Source of the DNA: Schinkia azotoformans LMG 9581 | GTDB lineage: Bacteria > Bacillota > Bacilli > Bacillales > Bacillaceae_J | DNA: 64,000 nucleotides | Direction: 5' to 3' | Assembly: GCF_000307855.1 (NCBI RefSeq) | Contig: NZ_AJLR01000036.1 | Span: forward strand, 1-64,000 | In this document: positions 39,146 to 50,716 of the stretch, piece after piece | How the letters are laid out: every line of letters starts with the position of its first letter | Position numbering within the stretch: position 1 is the first letter of the stretch | Notes under the pieces: model-generated | What the model was told of the DNA's origin: nothing | What the model saw: the letters and a program-made list of their open reading frames with translations, nothing else | The model's database searches: none | Position numbers and translations under genes: made by a program

Positions 39146-39499
39146 TTATATGCTTATTTTCTTTGTAAACGCTTTTGCTATTTTTAATACATGGATTAAG
39201 CTTTTCTTTGTCTCTTGGAAGTTCATTTCCGCTGTCGGTTTACGGGCAATTATGACATAATCGATATTTTGCTTTAAGTCTTCCTTCAGTTCCAGAAAAG
39301 TCTGTCTGACATTTCTTTTGATCTGATTTCTAACGACGGCTTTTCCGATTTTTTTGCTTACAGATAAGCCAATTCTCATTTCAATTTGCTCCGGTTTTTC
39401 TAGCATATAAATGACAAATTGCCGATTGGCTACGGATACTCCTCGTTTAAAAACCGCTTGAAATTCATCATTCTTTTTAATTCTATTCCTTTTGTTCAC
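39146..39499 (-). CDS. rnpA: Ribonuclease P protein component
   Basis: The 117-residue basic protein has the RNR signature [12 protein letters not shown] (about 60-71) that contacts the RNase P RNA. With rnpB RNA it matures the 5' ends of tRNAs. The GTG start follows GGAGTGAA. Unlike the usual tight rpmH-rnpA operon, a terminator and a repeat separate it from rpmH here. Confidence 0.96.
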   Translation of the reverse strand: MNKRNRIKKNDEFQAVFKRGVSVANRQFVIYMLEKPEQIEMRIGLSVSKKIGKAVVRNQIKRNVRQTFLELKEDLKQNIDYVIIARKPTAEMNFQETKKSLIHVLKIAKAFTKKISI

Positions 39500-39512
39500 G
39501 AAAATTCACTCC

Positions 39513-39682
39513 GGCGCTTCTGCTTTTCTTTGTCCAGCTCCAGCCACCCAGCGACTCGAAAAACTTCCCCCCGCCTCCCTGCGATAAGTCAACATCAACT
39601 CTCTTCGCACGTTGTGTTTCCTTTATCTCAGTCGCCGTGCTCCAGTTTTTTCGTCGCTAAACAGTCACCTTCGCTTTTCTAA
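39513..39682 (-). repeat. Full-length copy of intergenic repeat family 1 with an adjoining fragment, between rpmH and rnpA
   Basis: On the minus strand a 152-bp copy starts TTAGAAAAGCGAAGGTGACTG (39531-39682) and ends GGGTGGCTGGAGCTGGACA. It is followed at once by AAGAAAAGCAGAAGCGCCGG, the start of a second copy that is cut short. The outer arms of the full copy pair only partly. Confidence 0.8.
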
Positions 39683-39692
39683 CCTTTATAGA

Positions 39693-39720
39693 AAAAAAAC
39701 CACTGATCTTATTCAGTGGC
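39693..39720 (-). terminator. Terminator immediately after rpmH
   Basis: On the minus strand CCACTGA and TCAGTGG pair and are followed by TTTTTTTT. The hairpin abuts the rpmH stop codon. Confidence 0.9.
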
Positions 39721-39855
39721 CTATGCTGATAATACTTTTCTTCCTTTTCTACGACGACGAGCAAGAACGTTACGTCCATTTGCAGAGCTCATACGAGCGC
39801 GAAAACCATGTACTTTTTTATGCTTACGATTATTTGGTTGATAAGTACGTTTCAT
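39721..39855 (-). CDS. rpmH: 50S ribosomal protein L34
   Basis: The 44-residue basic protein begins [20 protein letters not shown] and ends with an Arg/Lys-rich stretch and KVLSA, the standard L34 sequence. It marks the left edge of the bacterial origin region. The ATG follows GGAGGTG. A strong terminator follows its stop codon directly. Confidence 0.98.
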   Translation of the reverse strand: MKRTYQPNNRKHKKVHGFRARMSSANGRNVLARRRRKGRKVLSA

Positions 39856-40031
39856 TATATTTGCACCTCCCTGAGGAAAAACTCTTAAAGACAGTCCTAC
39901 TAAGTATAGCGGTCAGTAGGCATATTGTCAATCTTCCATGTAAAGTTCAAGTTTTCCCAAAAATTCTTTACGTAATATCCAAAATTCATCATGTGGATAT
40001 CCTTTTCGACATTTTTCTACATGTTCACTAG

Positions 40032-40243
40032 TTATCTACAACCTTTACACAAAATATAGTGTTGTTGATAAGTTGGCTCCACAAGGTATGGTAATTGTGG
40101 ATAAAGTGCCAAAACCCATTGCAATTAAGGGTTTTATTTGTTATTATATTTGTGTTTTCCCTTTTCTTACTATATATACTTATCCACATATGTGGACAAC
40201 CTGTGTATAATTTTATTAACTATTGTGGAGAAATTTGTCCACA
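40032..40243. promoter_or_regulatory. oriC, DnaA-box cluster upstream of dnaA
   Basis: DnaA boxes and near-boxes are dense here: TTATCTACA (40032), inverted TGTTGATAA (40063), inverted TGTGGATAA (40096), TTATCCACA (40180), inverted TGTGGACAA (40191), TGTGTATAA (40202), TGTGGAGAA (40224) and TTGTCCACA (40235). Strand bias changes here. This is the upstream half of the bipartite Bacillus-type origin and should also make dnaA autoregulated. No gene lies in 39856-40433. Confidence 0.9.
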
Positions 40244-40303
40244 CAGCTGTGTAAAAAGTCGAATAAACACTTTTCTACTATATTATATAATTATACACTT
40301 TTC

Positions 40304-40332
40304 TTGTGGAATTTATTTTTATGCAATTATAT
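40304..40332 (+). promoter_or_regulatory. dnaA: Candidate promoter of dnaA
   Basis: TTGTGG (40304-40309) and TTATAT (40327-40332) are separated by 17 bp and lie about 100 bp before the dnaA start. The surrounding DNA is very AT-rich, so other pairs are possible. Confidence 0.4.
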
Positions 40333-40352
40333 ACATTTATCATTTTTGAGGG

Positions 40353-40369
40353 TGTACAAAAGCTGTACA
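40353..40369. promoter_or_regulatory. Paired TGTACA palindromes in the dnaA leader
   Basis: Two TGTACA palindromes (40353-40358 and 40364-40369) are one helical turn apart in the dnaA leader. They lie inside a GAGGG...CCCTC outer pairing. No known regulator is assigned. Confidence 0.35.
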
Positions 40370-40433
40370 AGCTGTTTTTTATGCCCTCCTTCGTTTTTTT
40401 TAAATCCTTTTCAAAGGAGGGAGTCTTTCTGTA

Positions 40434-41780
40434 ATGGAAAACATCTCTGATTTATGGACCAAGGCTTTAGAAGCGATCCAGAAAAAATTAAGCAAGCCCA
40501 GCTTTGAAACTTGGTTAAAGTCAACAAAAGCTCACTCACTTACAAATGACACTTTAATCATTACTGCACCGAATGACTTTGCTAGAGATTGGCTTGAAAC
40601 AAGGTATTCAAAACTAATAGCCGATACCATTCTTGATATCACGGGAGCGGAATTGGAAATAAAATTTGTCATCCCACAATCTCAAGAAGAGGAAGTGCTA
40701 AAATTTGAAGGCCCGGCCAAAAAGAAACAAGTTGAAGAGCATTCTGAAGAAATGCCCCAAAGTATGCTGATCCCTAAATATACCTTCGATACCTTTGTTA
40801 TTGGGTCAGGCAATCGTTTTGCACATGCCGCATCCCTAGCTGTTGCAGAGGCACCAGCAAAAGCCTATAATCCATTGTTTATTTATGGGGGGGTTGGACT
40901 GGGAAAAACCCACTTAATGCATGCCATCGGGCATTATGTATTAGAACATAATCCTAATGCAAAAGTGGTTTACCTATCCTCTGAAAAATTTACAAATGAG
41001 TTTATTAACTCGATTCGTGATAATAAAGCGATTGAGTTTCGCAATAAATATCGCAAGGTTGACGTTCTTTTAATTGATGATATTCAATTTTTGGCTGGAA
41101 AAGAATCGACTCAAGAGGAATTTTTCCATACCTTCAATGCATTACATGAGGAAAGTAAACAAATAGTAATTTCAAGTGACCGCCCGCCAAAGGAAATTCC
41201 AACATTAGAGGATCGCTTGCGTTCAAGATTTGAATGGGGCCTGATTACGGACATCACACCACCTGATTTGGAGACAAGAATTGCCATCCTTCGCAAGAAG
41301 GCAAAGGCCGAGGGTCTCGATATTTCCAATGAAGTTATGATTTACATTGCTAATCAAATTGATACGAATATTCGGGAGCTGGAAGGTGCCCTTATCCGTG
41401 TAGTAGCATACTCCTCATTAATTAATAAAGACATTAATGCGGATTTAGCTGCGGAAGCACTTAAAGACATCATTCCAGGAACGAAGACAAAAGTAATCAC
41501 CATTCAAGAAATTCAACGGGTTGTTGGCGAATTTTATCACGTGAAATTAGAGGATTTTAAAGCTAAGAAAAGAACAAAATCTGTCGCATTTCCACGGCAA
41601 ATTGCAATGTATTTGTCGAGAGAGATGACGGATTCATCACTGCCGAAAATCGGTGAGGAGTTTGGCGGTAGAGACCATACAACAGTCATTCATGCCCATG
41701 AAAAAATCTCAAAACTCTTGCAGTCGGATACAGAATTCGGGCGGAGGATCCAAGAGATAGAAGAAAAACTTAAATTATAA
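40434..41780 (+). CDS. dnaA: Chromosomal replication initiator DnaA
   Basis: The 448-residue protein has the N-terminal helicase-loading domain ([22 protein letters not shown]), an AAA+ domain with Walker [11 protein letters not shown] and Walker [13 protein letters not shown], and the C-terminal DNA-binding signature [15 protein letters not shown]. It opens the origin and loads the helicase. The ATG lies 13 bases after AAAGGAGG, a longer gap than usual, but no better start is available in frame. dnaN follows after an intergenic origin element. Confidence 0.98.
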   Translation: MENISDLWTKALEAIQKKLSKPSFETWLKSTKAHSLTNDTLIITAPNDFARDWLETRYSKLIADTILDITGAELEIKFVIPQSQEEEVLKFEGPAKKKQVEEHSEEMPQSMLIPKYTFDTFVIGSGNRFAHAASLAVAEAPAKAYNPLFIYGGVGLGKTHLMHAIGHYVLEHNPNAKVVYLSSEKFTNEFINSIRDNKAIEFRNKYRKVDVLLIDDIQFLAGKESTQEEFFHTFNALHEESKQIVISSDRPPKEIPTLEDRLRSRFEWGLITDITPPDLETRIAILRKKAKAEGLDISNEVMIYIANQIDTNIRELEGALIRVVAYSSLINKDINADLAAEALKDIIPGTKTKVITIQEIQRVVGEFYHVKLEDFKAKKRTKSVAFPRQIAMYLSREMTDSSLPKIGEEFGGRDHTTVIHAHEKISKLLQSDTEFGRRIQEIEEKLKL

Positions 41781-41822
41781 AAGTATGGATTATGTGAATA
41801 ACTTTAACTTACTTATATACAG

Positions 41823-41935
41823 TCTATCCACATGTGGATAGACTCTTCTACTGTTTCAAAATTACACTTATCCACAAATCCACAAGCCCTACTATTATTA
41901 TTACTATATTTTTATTTCTTAAAATAATAATATAT
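41823..41935 (+). promoter_or_regulatory. oriC, unwinding region between dnaA and dnaN
   Basis: An inverted DnaA-box pair (TATCCACATGTGGATA, within 41823-41842) is followed by TTATCCACA (41868-41876), AAATCCACA (41876-41884), a GCCC spacer, a run of TAC/TAT-type triplets (about 41889-41910) and an AT-rich stretch to 41935. This layout matches the B. subtilis basal unwinding system of tandem DnaA boxes, GC cluster, DnaA-trios and melting DNA. Confidence 0.88.
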
Positions 41936-41978
41936 GCCAGCCAGTTTGAAAAAATAACAAATAGGAGGCATTTAAAAA

Positions 41979-43118
41979 ATGCAATTTTCCATTCAACAAA
42001 ATAAATTAGTAGATGCTGTTAACGATGTAATGAAAGCTGTATCATCAAGAACAACAATTCCAATTTTGACGGGAATTAAAATATCGGCTACTCATGATGG
42101 CGTAACCTTAACAGGAAGTGATTCAGATATTTCAATTGAGAGCTTTATTCCAGCTGAGGAAGAAGGTAATCAACATGTGGATATCCAAAGAACAGGAAGC
42201 ATTGTTCTGCAGGCTAAATTTTTCAGTGAGATTGTAAAAAAATTACCGAAGGAAACTGTGGATATCGAGGTTCAAGATAATTTTTCCACTAAAATTGTTT
42301 CTGGAAGTGCTGAATTTAATTTAATTGGATTGGACCCTGAAGAATATCCACAGTTGCCGCAAATCTCCGATCATCATGCTTTTCAAATGCCAATCGACCT
42401 GCTAAAACAAATGACACGCCAAACCGTTTTTGCGGTGTCAACATCTGAAACAAGACCAGTTTTAACAGGTGTAAACTGGCGAATTGAAGATCGAGAATTG
42501 ATTTGCGTAGCAACGGACAGCCATCGTCTGGCCATGAGAAAGGCTCCAATTGAGAGCGGGGAAATATCCAATATTACAAGTGTAGTTATTCCAGGAAAAA
42601 GCTTAAATGAATTAAATAAGATTTTAGAAGATACAAATGATCTAATCGATATTGTCATTACTGATAATCAAATATTGTTCAAAACAAAGTATTTATTATT
42701 TTTTTCACGATTATTAGAAGGCAATTATCCTGATACATCAAGACTGATCCCAACTGATTATAAGACCGAAGTTATCATTACGGCCAAGGATTTTCTGCAA
42801 GCAATCGATCGTGCCTCCTTACTAGCAAAAGAAGGACGAAACAATGTCGTTAAATTAACGACATTTGATAACAACAGTGTCCAAATTTCGACAACATTGC
42901 CTGAGGTTGGTAAAGTAGAGGAAGATGTAAATTGTGAATCCCTCATTGGAGAAGAATTAAAAATTTCTTTTAGTGCTAAATATATGATGGATGCTTTGAA
43001 GGCTTTGGATAGTACGGATATTAAAATAAGTTTTACAGGGGCTATGCGTCCGTTTTTAATTCGACCTTTAGATAATGATTCAATTCTTCAGCTTATCCTA
43101 CCAGTAAGAACATACTAA
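41979..43118 (+). CDS. dnaN: DNA polymerase III beta sliding clamp
   Basis: The 379-residue protein starts MQFSIQQNKLVDAVNDVMKAVSSRTTIPILTG and ends with the conserved clamp C terminus LILPVRTY. Three similar domains build the ring that tethers polymerase to DNA. The ATG follows AGGAGG. The gene lies just after the unwinding element. A short family 1 repeat remnant begins at its stop codon. Confidence 0.98.
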   Translation: MQFSIQQNKLVDAVNDVMKAVSSRTTIPILTGIKISATHDGVTLTGSDSDISIESFIPAEEEGNQHVDIQRTGSIVLQAKFFSEIVKKLPKETVDIEVQDNFSTKIVSGSAEFNLIGLDPEEYPQLPQISDHHAFQMPIDLLKQMTRQTVFAVSTSETRPVLTGVNWRIEDRELICVATDSHRLAMRKAPIESGEISNITSVVIPGKSLNELNKILEDTNDLIDIVITDNQILFKTKYLLFFSRLLEGNYPDTSRLIPTDYKTEVIITAKDFLQAIDRASLLAKEGRNNVVKLTTFDNNSVQISTTLPEVGKVEEDVNCESLIGEELKISFSAKYMMDALKALDSTDIKISFTGAMRPFLIRPLDNDSILQLILPVRTY

Positions 43119-43137
43119 AAGCGGAAGAGCTGGATAA
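43116..43137 (+). repeat. Minimal remnant of intergenic repeat family 1 after dnaN
   Basis: TAAAAGCGGAAGAGCTGGATA joins the inner part of the left end (AAAAGCGGAAG) directly to the right end (AGCTGGA), starting at the dnaN stop codon. It looks like an internal deletion of a longer copy. Confidence 0.45.
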
Positions 43138-43158
43138 AGAAGCACCAACTTTTATTTG

Positions 43159-43208
43159 AAAGCTGAACGGGAAATAAATTCAATAGTTCCTGTTTTAGCT
43201 TTCTTTTA
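43159..43208 (+). terminator. Hairpin after dnaN
   Basis: AAAGCT and CGGGAA pair with TTCCTG and AGCTTT in an interrupted stem followed by CTTTTAT. It probably ends the dnaA-dnaN transcript. Confidence 0.55.
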
Positions 43209-43279
43209 TATTTATCCAACATTTAGTAAAATGAAACTAACAGCAAAAAATGTGATCGAATACAAAATTGAGGTGAGAA

Positions 43280-43501
43280 ATGATGGCTACTGAAGTTACC
43301 ATTTCAACGGAATATATCACGTTAGGTCAATTTCTAAAATTGGCTGGAATCATTGATACCGGTGGTGCCGTTAAATGGTTTTTAAGTGAACATGAAGTTT
43401 TCGTCAATGGTGAACCTGAAAATCGAAGAGGCAAAAAGCTGATACACAATGATGAAGTATCTGTTAAAGGGATTGGGGCTTTTAAAATTGTTTTTAACTG
43501 A
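43280..43501 (+). CDS. yaaA: S4-domain protein YaaA (RlbA)
   Basis: The 73-residue protein is a single S4 RNA-binding domain, with [23 protein letters not shown] and [15 protein letters not shown]. In B. subtilis it is encoded between dnaN and recF and is associated with ribosome assembly. Two adjacent ATGs are possible; the first has the better spacing from GAGGTGA. It overlaps recF by 14 bases. Confidence 0.94.
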   Translation: MMATEVTISTEYITLGQFLKLAGIIDTGGAVKWFLSEHEVFVNGEPENRRGKKLIHNDEVSVKGIGAFKIVFN

Positions 43502-44603
43502 ACTATCATTAACAAACTACAGAAACTATAAGAAAACCAGGCTTTCTTTTGAAAATAAAGTAAATGTAATCCTTGGTGAGAATGCACAAGGGAAAACAAA
43601 TTTGATGGAAAGTATATATGTGTTAGCGATTGCAAAGTCTCATCGGACGTCAAGAGATAAAGAACTTATCAAATGGGATGAAGAGTATGCTAAAATAGAA
43701 GGAAGAGTGCAAAAAAGAATGTCCGCTCTTTCACTTGAACTTGTAATATCAAATAAAGGCAAAAAAGCAAAGGTAAATTCGTTAGAACAAAAAAAATTAA
43801 GCAGCTATATTGGTTCATTAAATGTCGTGATGTTCGCACCTGAGGATTTAAATCTTGTCAAAGGAAGTCCTCAGGTTCGTCGACGTTTTATAGACATTGA
43901 GATCGGGCAAGTTATGCCAGTCTATATGCATGATTTAAATCAGTATCATCATATTTTGCAACAGCGGAATCATTTACTAAAACAATATAATCGCTCCCCT
44001 GAGAAAAATAAGGTTATGCTCGAAATATTGACAACCCAGCTTGTCGAAATTGCGGTAAAAATAACGAATCGTAGAATTCACTTTTTACATTTGCTGCAAA
44101 ATTGGGCTGAACCCATCCATAAGGGCATCTCAAGAGGTCTAGAAACGCTGAAAATTCAGTATAATCCTTCTGTTGATGTATCAGAGGATATAGAGTTGTC
44201 AAAAATGGTAGAAGTATATTATGAAAAATTTTCAAAAATTAAAGAAAAAGAAATTGACAGAGGGATTACATTGGCTGGTCCGCATCGCGATGACATGCAG
44301 TTTTTTGTAAATGATAAGGATGTTCAAGTGTATGGCTCTCAAGGACAGCAGCGAACAACGGCTTTATCAATAAAATTGGCGGAAATTGAATTAATTAAAT
44401 CAGAGGTTGGAGAATACCCGATTCTACTTTTAGATGATGTACTTTCGGAACTTGATGACTATAGACAATCACATTTACTAAATACCATTCAAGGCAAAGT
44501 TCAAACATTCGTTACAACGACAAGTGTGGAAGGAATTGATCATGAAACATTAAAAAAGGCTGCAAAATTTTATGTAACAGCAGGTGGCGTTGAAAATTCC
44601 TAA
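43488..44603 (+). CDS. recF: DNA replication and repair protein RecF
   Basis: The 371-residue SMC-like ATPase begins [15 protein letters not shown] after a TTG start and has Walker [10 protein letters not shown] and a C-terminal Walker B-type [11 protein letters not shown]. It helps load RecA at single-strand gaps. The TTG at 43488 aligns with the usual RecF N terminus and overlaps the end of yaaA; the longer frame is not conserved. Confidence 0.96.
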   Translation: MFLTELSLTNYRNYKKTRLSFENKVNVILGENAQGKTNLMESIYVLAIAKSHRTSRDKELIKWDEEYAKIEGRVQKRMSALSLELVISNKGKKAKVNSLEQKKLSSYIGSLNVVMFAPEDLNLVKGSPQVRRRFIDIEIGQVMPVYMHDLNQYHHILQQRNHLLKQYNRSPEKNKVMLEILTTQLVEIAVKITNRRIHFLHLLQNWAEPIHKGISRGLETLKIQYNPSVDVSEDIELSKMVEVYYEKFSKIKEKEIDRGITLAGPHRDDMQFFVNDKDVQVYGSQGQQRTTALSIKLAEIELIKSEVGEYPILLLDDVLSELDDYRQSHLLNTIQGKVQTFVTTTSVEGIDHETLKKAAKFYVTAGGVENS

Positions 44604-44629
44604 ACTTTGAGCGAGGGGTGGATAAGTGT

Positions 44630-46851
<2,222 letters not shown>

Positions 46852-46869
46852 AGAGGAGGGGCTTAAGAT

Positions 46870-49386
46870 ATGCAGGAAGAACGTCAACAAATACAAGAAA
46901 TAAATTTAAGCACTGAAATGAAGACATCCTTTTTAGACTATGCCATGAGTGTTATCGTATCTCGTGCTTTACCTGATGTAAGGGATGGCCTGAAGCCAGT
47001 GCATCGAAGAATCTTATTTGCGATGAATGAGTTGGGGAATACAGCAGATAAGGCACATAAAAAATCTGCCCGTATCGTTGGTGATGTAATCGGTAAATAT
47101 CATCCACACGGTGATTCTGCCGTATATGAAGCAATGGTTCGGATGGCTCAAGATTTTAACTTTCGCTATATGTTAGTGGATGGTCACGGAAACTTCGGAT
47201 CCGTGGACGGAGACCCAGCAGCTGCGATGCGTTATACAGAAGCACGGATGTCTAAGTTGGCAATGGAAATGTTGCGCGATATCAACAAAGATACGATTGA
47301 CTATCAAGATAACTATGATGGATCGGAAAAGGAGCCAGTCGTATTACCTGCAAGATTTCCAAACCTTTTAGTAAATGGAGCTTCAGGTATTGCCGTAGGG
47401 ATGGCCACTAATATTCCCCCGCATCATTTAGGGGAAGTCATTGACGGAGTTTTAGCAGTCAGCCGTAATCGTGACATTACCATTGCTGAATTGATGGAAA
47501 TTGTACCTGGACCTGACTTTCCAACAGCTGGACAAATATTAGGCCGCAGTGGTATACGCCGGGCCTATGAGACAGGAAGAGGGTCCATTACCCTCCGTGC
47601 TAAATCATTTATTGAGGAAAAGGCAAACGGAAGACAAACAATTATCATCAATGAAATACCTTACCAGGTTAATAAAGCAAAGCTGATTGAAAAAATAGCG
47701 GAGCTTGTGCACGACAAAAAAATTGAGGGAATATCAGATCTCCGTGATGAATCAGACCGTAATGGTATGAGAATCGTGATTGAGGTTAAGCGGGATGCAA
47801 ATGCTAATGTCCTTTTAAATAACTTATTTAAACTAACGGCATTGCAATCTAGCTTTGGTATCAATATGCTTGCCCTTGTCGACGGTCATCCAAAGGTATT
47901 GAACTTAAAACAAATGTTAAGCCATTACCTTGATCATCAGATTGTGATCATTCGCCGCAGAACTGAATTTGAACTGCGCAAGGCTGAAGCCCGTGCTCAC
48001 ATTTTAGAAGGTTTAAGAATCGCTCTAGACCATATAGATGAAATTATTTCCTTAATTCGCGCCTCGCAAACAACGGATATTGCGAGACAAGGATTGATGG
48101 AGAGATTTAATTTATCTGAAAAGCAAGCACAAGCAATTTTAGATATGCGCTTGCAGCGTCTAACAGGTTTAGAACGTGAGAAAATTGAAGAAGAGTATCA
48201 GGAACTGATCAAACTCATTGCAGAATTAAAAGCAATATTAGCGGATGAAGAAAAGGTTCTTGATATTATTCGCGAAGAATTAACTGAAATTAAAGAGCGC
48301 TTTTATGATAAACGCCGCACTGAAATTATTTCCGGCAGCTTTGGCGAGATTGAAGACGAGGATTTAATCCCAGAGCAAAGCATCGTTATTTCGCTTACCC
48401 ACAAAGGTTATATTAAGAGATTGCCGGCTGATACTTACAGAAGCCAAAGAAGAGGTGGTCGTGGGGTACAAGGAATGGGCACCAATGAAGATGACTTTGT
48501 TGAACATTTACTTTCTACTTCAACCCACAATACGATTCTTTTCTTTAGCAATAAAGGAAAGGTGTATCGCCTAAAAGGCTATGAAATTCCTGAATTCAGC
48601 CGAACAGCAAAAGGAATTCCAATCATTAATTTATTGGAAATTGAGAAAGATGAATGGATCAACGCTGTGATTCCGGTTGAGGAATTTTTAGACGACTGGT
48701 ACTTGTTCTTTGCAACGAAGCAAGGTGTTGTCAAGCGTTCATCATTATCTTCATTTGCCAATATTCGAAAAGGTGGTTTAATTGCCCTTCATTTAAGGGA
48801 AGGTGACGAGGTTATCTCAGTCGGACTAACTGACGGCCAACGAGAGATTATGATTGGTACTAAGAATGGGATGTTAATTCGCTTTAATGAGACCGATGTT
48901 CGTTCAATGAGCCGGTTGGCGACTGGTGTAAAAGGAATCAATCTAAATGAAGATGATCATGTCATCGGTATGGAAATCATTGAAGGAAAAGAAGATGTAT
49001 TAGTTGTAACGCGTCATGGCTACGGTAAACGTACACCTTTAAGTGAATACCGTATGCAAAGCCGCGGTGGAAAAGGTATTAAGACTTGTAATATTACTGA
49101 AAAAAATGGACCATTATCGGCGATTAAAGCAGTTACAGGTGAAGAGGATTTAATGCTCATCACCGAAAGCGGCATCGTAATTCGGATGGCTGTAGATACA
49201 ATTTCAATTACCGGACGTAATACACAGGGTGTTAAACTAATGCGTCTTGATGAAAATGAGGTTGTTTCTACTGTTGCAAAAGTTGACCGTGAAGAAGAGG
49301 AAGAAGAGCAACCGGAGAATGAAGTGGCGGTTGAAGAAACAAATGAAGAAGCGCCAGAGGATTCAGAACCGGATCAAAATGAATAA
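46870..49386 (+). CDS. gyrA: DNA gyrase subunit A
   Basis: The 838-residue protein has the breakage-reunion domain with catalytic Tyr122 ([10 protein letters not shown]), a coiled-coil arm and six C-terminal beta-pinwheel repeats, then an acidic tail rich in Glu. In the quinolone region Ser83 and Glu87 ([19 protein letters not shown]) are both present, so there is no resistance change at those positions. It is cotranscribed with gyrB. In B. subtilis an rRNA operon follows; here it does not. Confidence 0.98.
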   Translation: MQEERQQIQEINLSTEMKTSFLDYAMSVIVSRALPDVRDGLKPVHRRILFAMNELGNTADKAHKKSARIVGDVIGKYHPHGDSAVYEAMVRMAQDFNFRYMLVDGHGNFGSVDGDPAAAMRYTEARMSKLAMEMLRDINKDTIDYQDNYDGSEKEPVVLPARFPNLLVNGASGIAVGMATNIPPHHLGEVIDGVLAVSRNRDITIAELMEIVPGPDFPTAGQILGRSGIRRAYETGRGSITLRAKSFIEEKANGRQTIIINEIPYQVNKAKLIEKIAELVHDKKIEGISDLRDESDRNGMRIVIEVKRDANANVLLNNLFKLTALQSSFGINMLALVDGHPKVLNLKQMLSHYLDHQIVIIRRRTEFELRKAEARAHILEGLRIALDHIDEIISLIRASQTTDIARQGLMERFNLSEKQAQAILDMRLQRLTGLEREKIEEEYQELIKLIAELKAILADEEKVLDIIREELTEIKERFYDKRRTEIISGSFGEIEDEDLIPEQSIVISLTHKGYIKRLPADTYRSQRRGGRGVQGMGTNEDDFVEHLLSTSTHNTILFFSNKGKVYRLKGYEIPEFSRTAKGIPIINLLEIEKDEWINAVIPVEEFLDDWYLFFATKQGVVKRSSLSSFANIRKGGLIALHLREGDEVISVGLTDGQREIMIGTKNGMLIRFNETDVRSMSRLATGVKGINLNEDDHVIGMEIIEGKEDVLVVTRHGYGKRTPLSEYRMQSRGGKGIKTCNITEKNGPLSAIKAVTGEEDLMLITESGIVIRMAVDTISITGRNTQGVKLMRLDENEVVSTVAKVDREEEEEEQPENEVAVEETNEEAPEDSEPDQNE

Positions 49387-49439
49387 GTAACACAAAGTCT
49401 ATGACACTTTTGGAAATTAGTTAAGGGGGAGAGACATTT

Positions 49440-50525
49440 ATGAAAGTCCAGACTAGTCAATTAATAGAAGGCTGTATATTATCTGCAGATGTCTTTTCAC
49501 TAACTAATTTTCCGATTGTTTCACAGAAAACAGTCTTATCAAAAAAAACAATAGAAATACTTAATGCCTTTTTAATAAAAGAAGTTGCGGTAGAGCCTAC
49601 TCTTGTTACTGGTGAGCCATTTAATCCTGCTTGGATTGAAGATGGGAATCAATTCAAAAAGGAAGAATCTACAATAGTCCAACATAGCTTTACGGAGAAG
49701 TATCTAAAGGCTGTCCAAGGCTATAAAAAACTGTTTCAAAGTTGGCAGTCAGGTATGGTCATTGATATGCCAGCTGTAAGGACATTAGTAGTACCGATTA
49801 TTGAGGGAGCAATTGAAAATCCACGGGAATTATTTACTCTTCACCATTATTCAACGATGGAGGACTACCTATATCATCATGCTATTTCAGTTGCAGCAAT
49901 GTCAGCTGTATTGGCTAGTGTGCTTAACTTCTCAAAAGGAGATTATATTCAGATTGGTATTGCGGGTGCTATGTGTGATTGCGGTATGGCCAAAATTCCA
50001 ATGAAAATCATGAATAAAAAGGGACCATTGACAAGAGAGGAATTTGAAGAAGTCAAAAAACACCCAGTCTATAGCTACATCCTTTTAAAGGATATTAAAC
50101 TTCTCAGAGATGAAGTGAAAAAGGCTGTCTATCAGCATCATGAACGAATTGATGGAAGCGGCTACCCTAATGGTGTTCATTCAGATTATTTACACCCTTA
50201 TGAAAGAATTATTTCTGTTGCCGATGTCTATCATGCCATGACGTCAGAAAGAAATTACCGCAGTAAGCAATCTCCATTTAAAGTATTAGAATCAATATTG
50301 CAGGATCAGTTTGGCAAATTTGATATGAAGGTTGTCCAAACTTTAACTAAAATAATGACGAACTTTTCTTCCGGGACAAAGGTCCGATTATCGAATAATA
50401 AAATTGGAGAAATTGTTTTTATTGAGCAAAAATCCCCAACAAGGCCAATGGTCAGATTAGATGAATCAGGGGAGATCATCCAGCTTGTTAATCAGCGAGA
50501 TCTTTTTATCGAAGAAATACTATAA
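49440..50525 (+). CDS. HD-GYP domain protein with an altered HD dyad
   Basis: The 361-residue protein has an HD-GYP-type domain (about residues 120-320) of the kind that hydrolyses cyclic-di-GMP. The signature HHERIDGSGYP (233-243) is intact, but the position of the metal-binding His-Asp pair reads MCDCGMAKIP, with Cys179-Asp180 in place of His-Asp. Activity may therefore be weakened, changed in metal use, or lost. The ATG follows GGGGGAGAG. The gene occupies the place where B. subtilis has rrnO, so its context is lineage-specific. Confidence 0.85.
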   Translation: MKVQTSQLIEGCILSADVFSLTNFPIVSQKTVLSKKTIEILNAFLIKEVAVEPTLVTGEPFNPAWIEDGNQFKKEESTIVQHSFTEKYLKAVQGYKKLFQSWQSGMVIDMPAVRTLVVPIIEGAIENPRELFTLHHYSTMEDYLYHHAISVAAMSAVLASVLNFSKGDYIQIGIAGAMCDCGMAKIPMKIMNKKGPLTREEFEEVKKHPVYSYILLKDIKLLRDEVKKAVYQHHERIDGSGYPNGVHSDYLHPYERIISVADVYHAMTSERNYRSKQSPFKVLESILQDQFGKFDMKVVQTLTKIMTNFSSGTKVRLSNNKIGEIVFIEQKSPTRPMVRLDESGEIIQLVNQRDLFIEEIL

Positions 50526-50550
50526 CCTTATTCAGCAAAAAGCGTGCTGA

Positions 50551-50653
50551 GTAAAGTTAAGCCTCCGGCGGATGTCTCAGATTTTCAAAGGTAATTTTTC
50601 GAGCAAGCTCGAAAAAATCTGGGCGCAAATACTCCAAGGCGCATTTGATTAAT
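50551..50653 (+). repeat. Intergenic repeat family 2, direct copy
   Basis: It begins GTAAAGTTAAGCCTCCGGCG and ends CCAAGGCGCATTTGATTAA, with an internal palindrome TTTTTCGAGC-AA-GCTCGAAAAA (50595-50617 region). It is homologous along its length to the copy at 24571-24680. Confidence 0.8.
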
Positions 50654-50655
50654 TG

Positions 50656-50715
50656 GGAAGGGTCTGTCCAAAAGTGCTGCTCTAAAGCATTTTCATGGGC
50701 AATCCCTTCCTTTTA
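50656..50715 (+). terminator. Probable terminator of the HD-GYP gene
   Basis: GGAAGGG and CCCTTCC pair at the base of a long hairpin with an inner GTGCT/AGCAT stem, followed by TTTTACTT. It lies between the convergent HD-GYP and yaaC genes. Confidence 0.55.
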
Positions 50716-50716
50716 C

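Noticed and set aside
49519-49534. TGTTTCACAGAAAACA as a further parS-like site
   Set aside because: It has three mismatches in the central half of the palindrome, which is critical for Spo0J binding.
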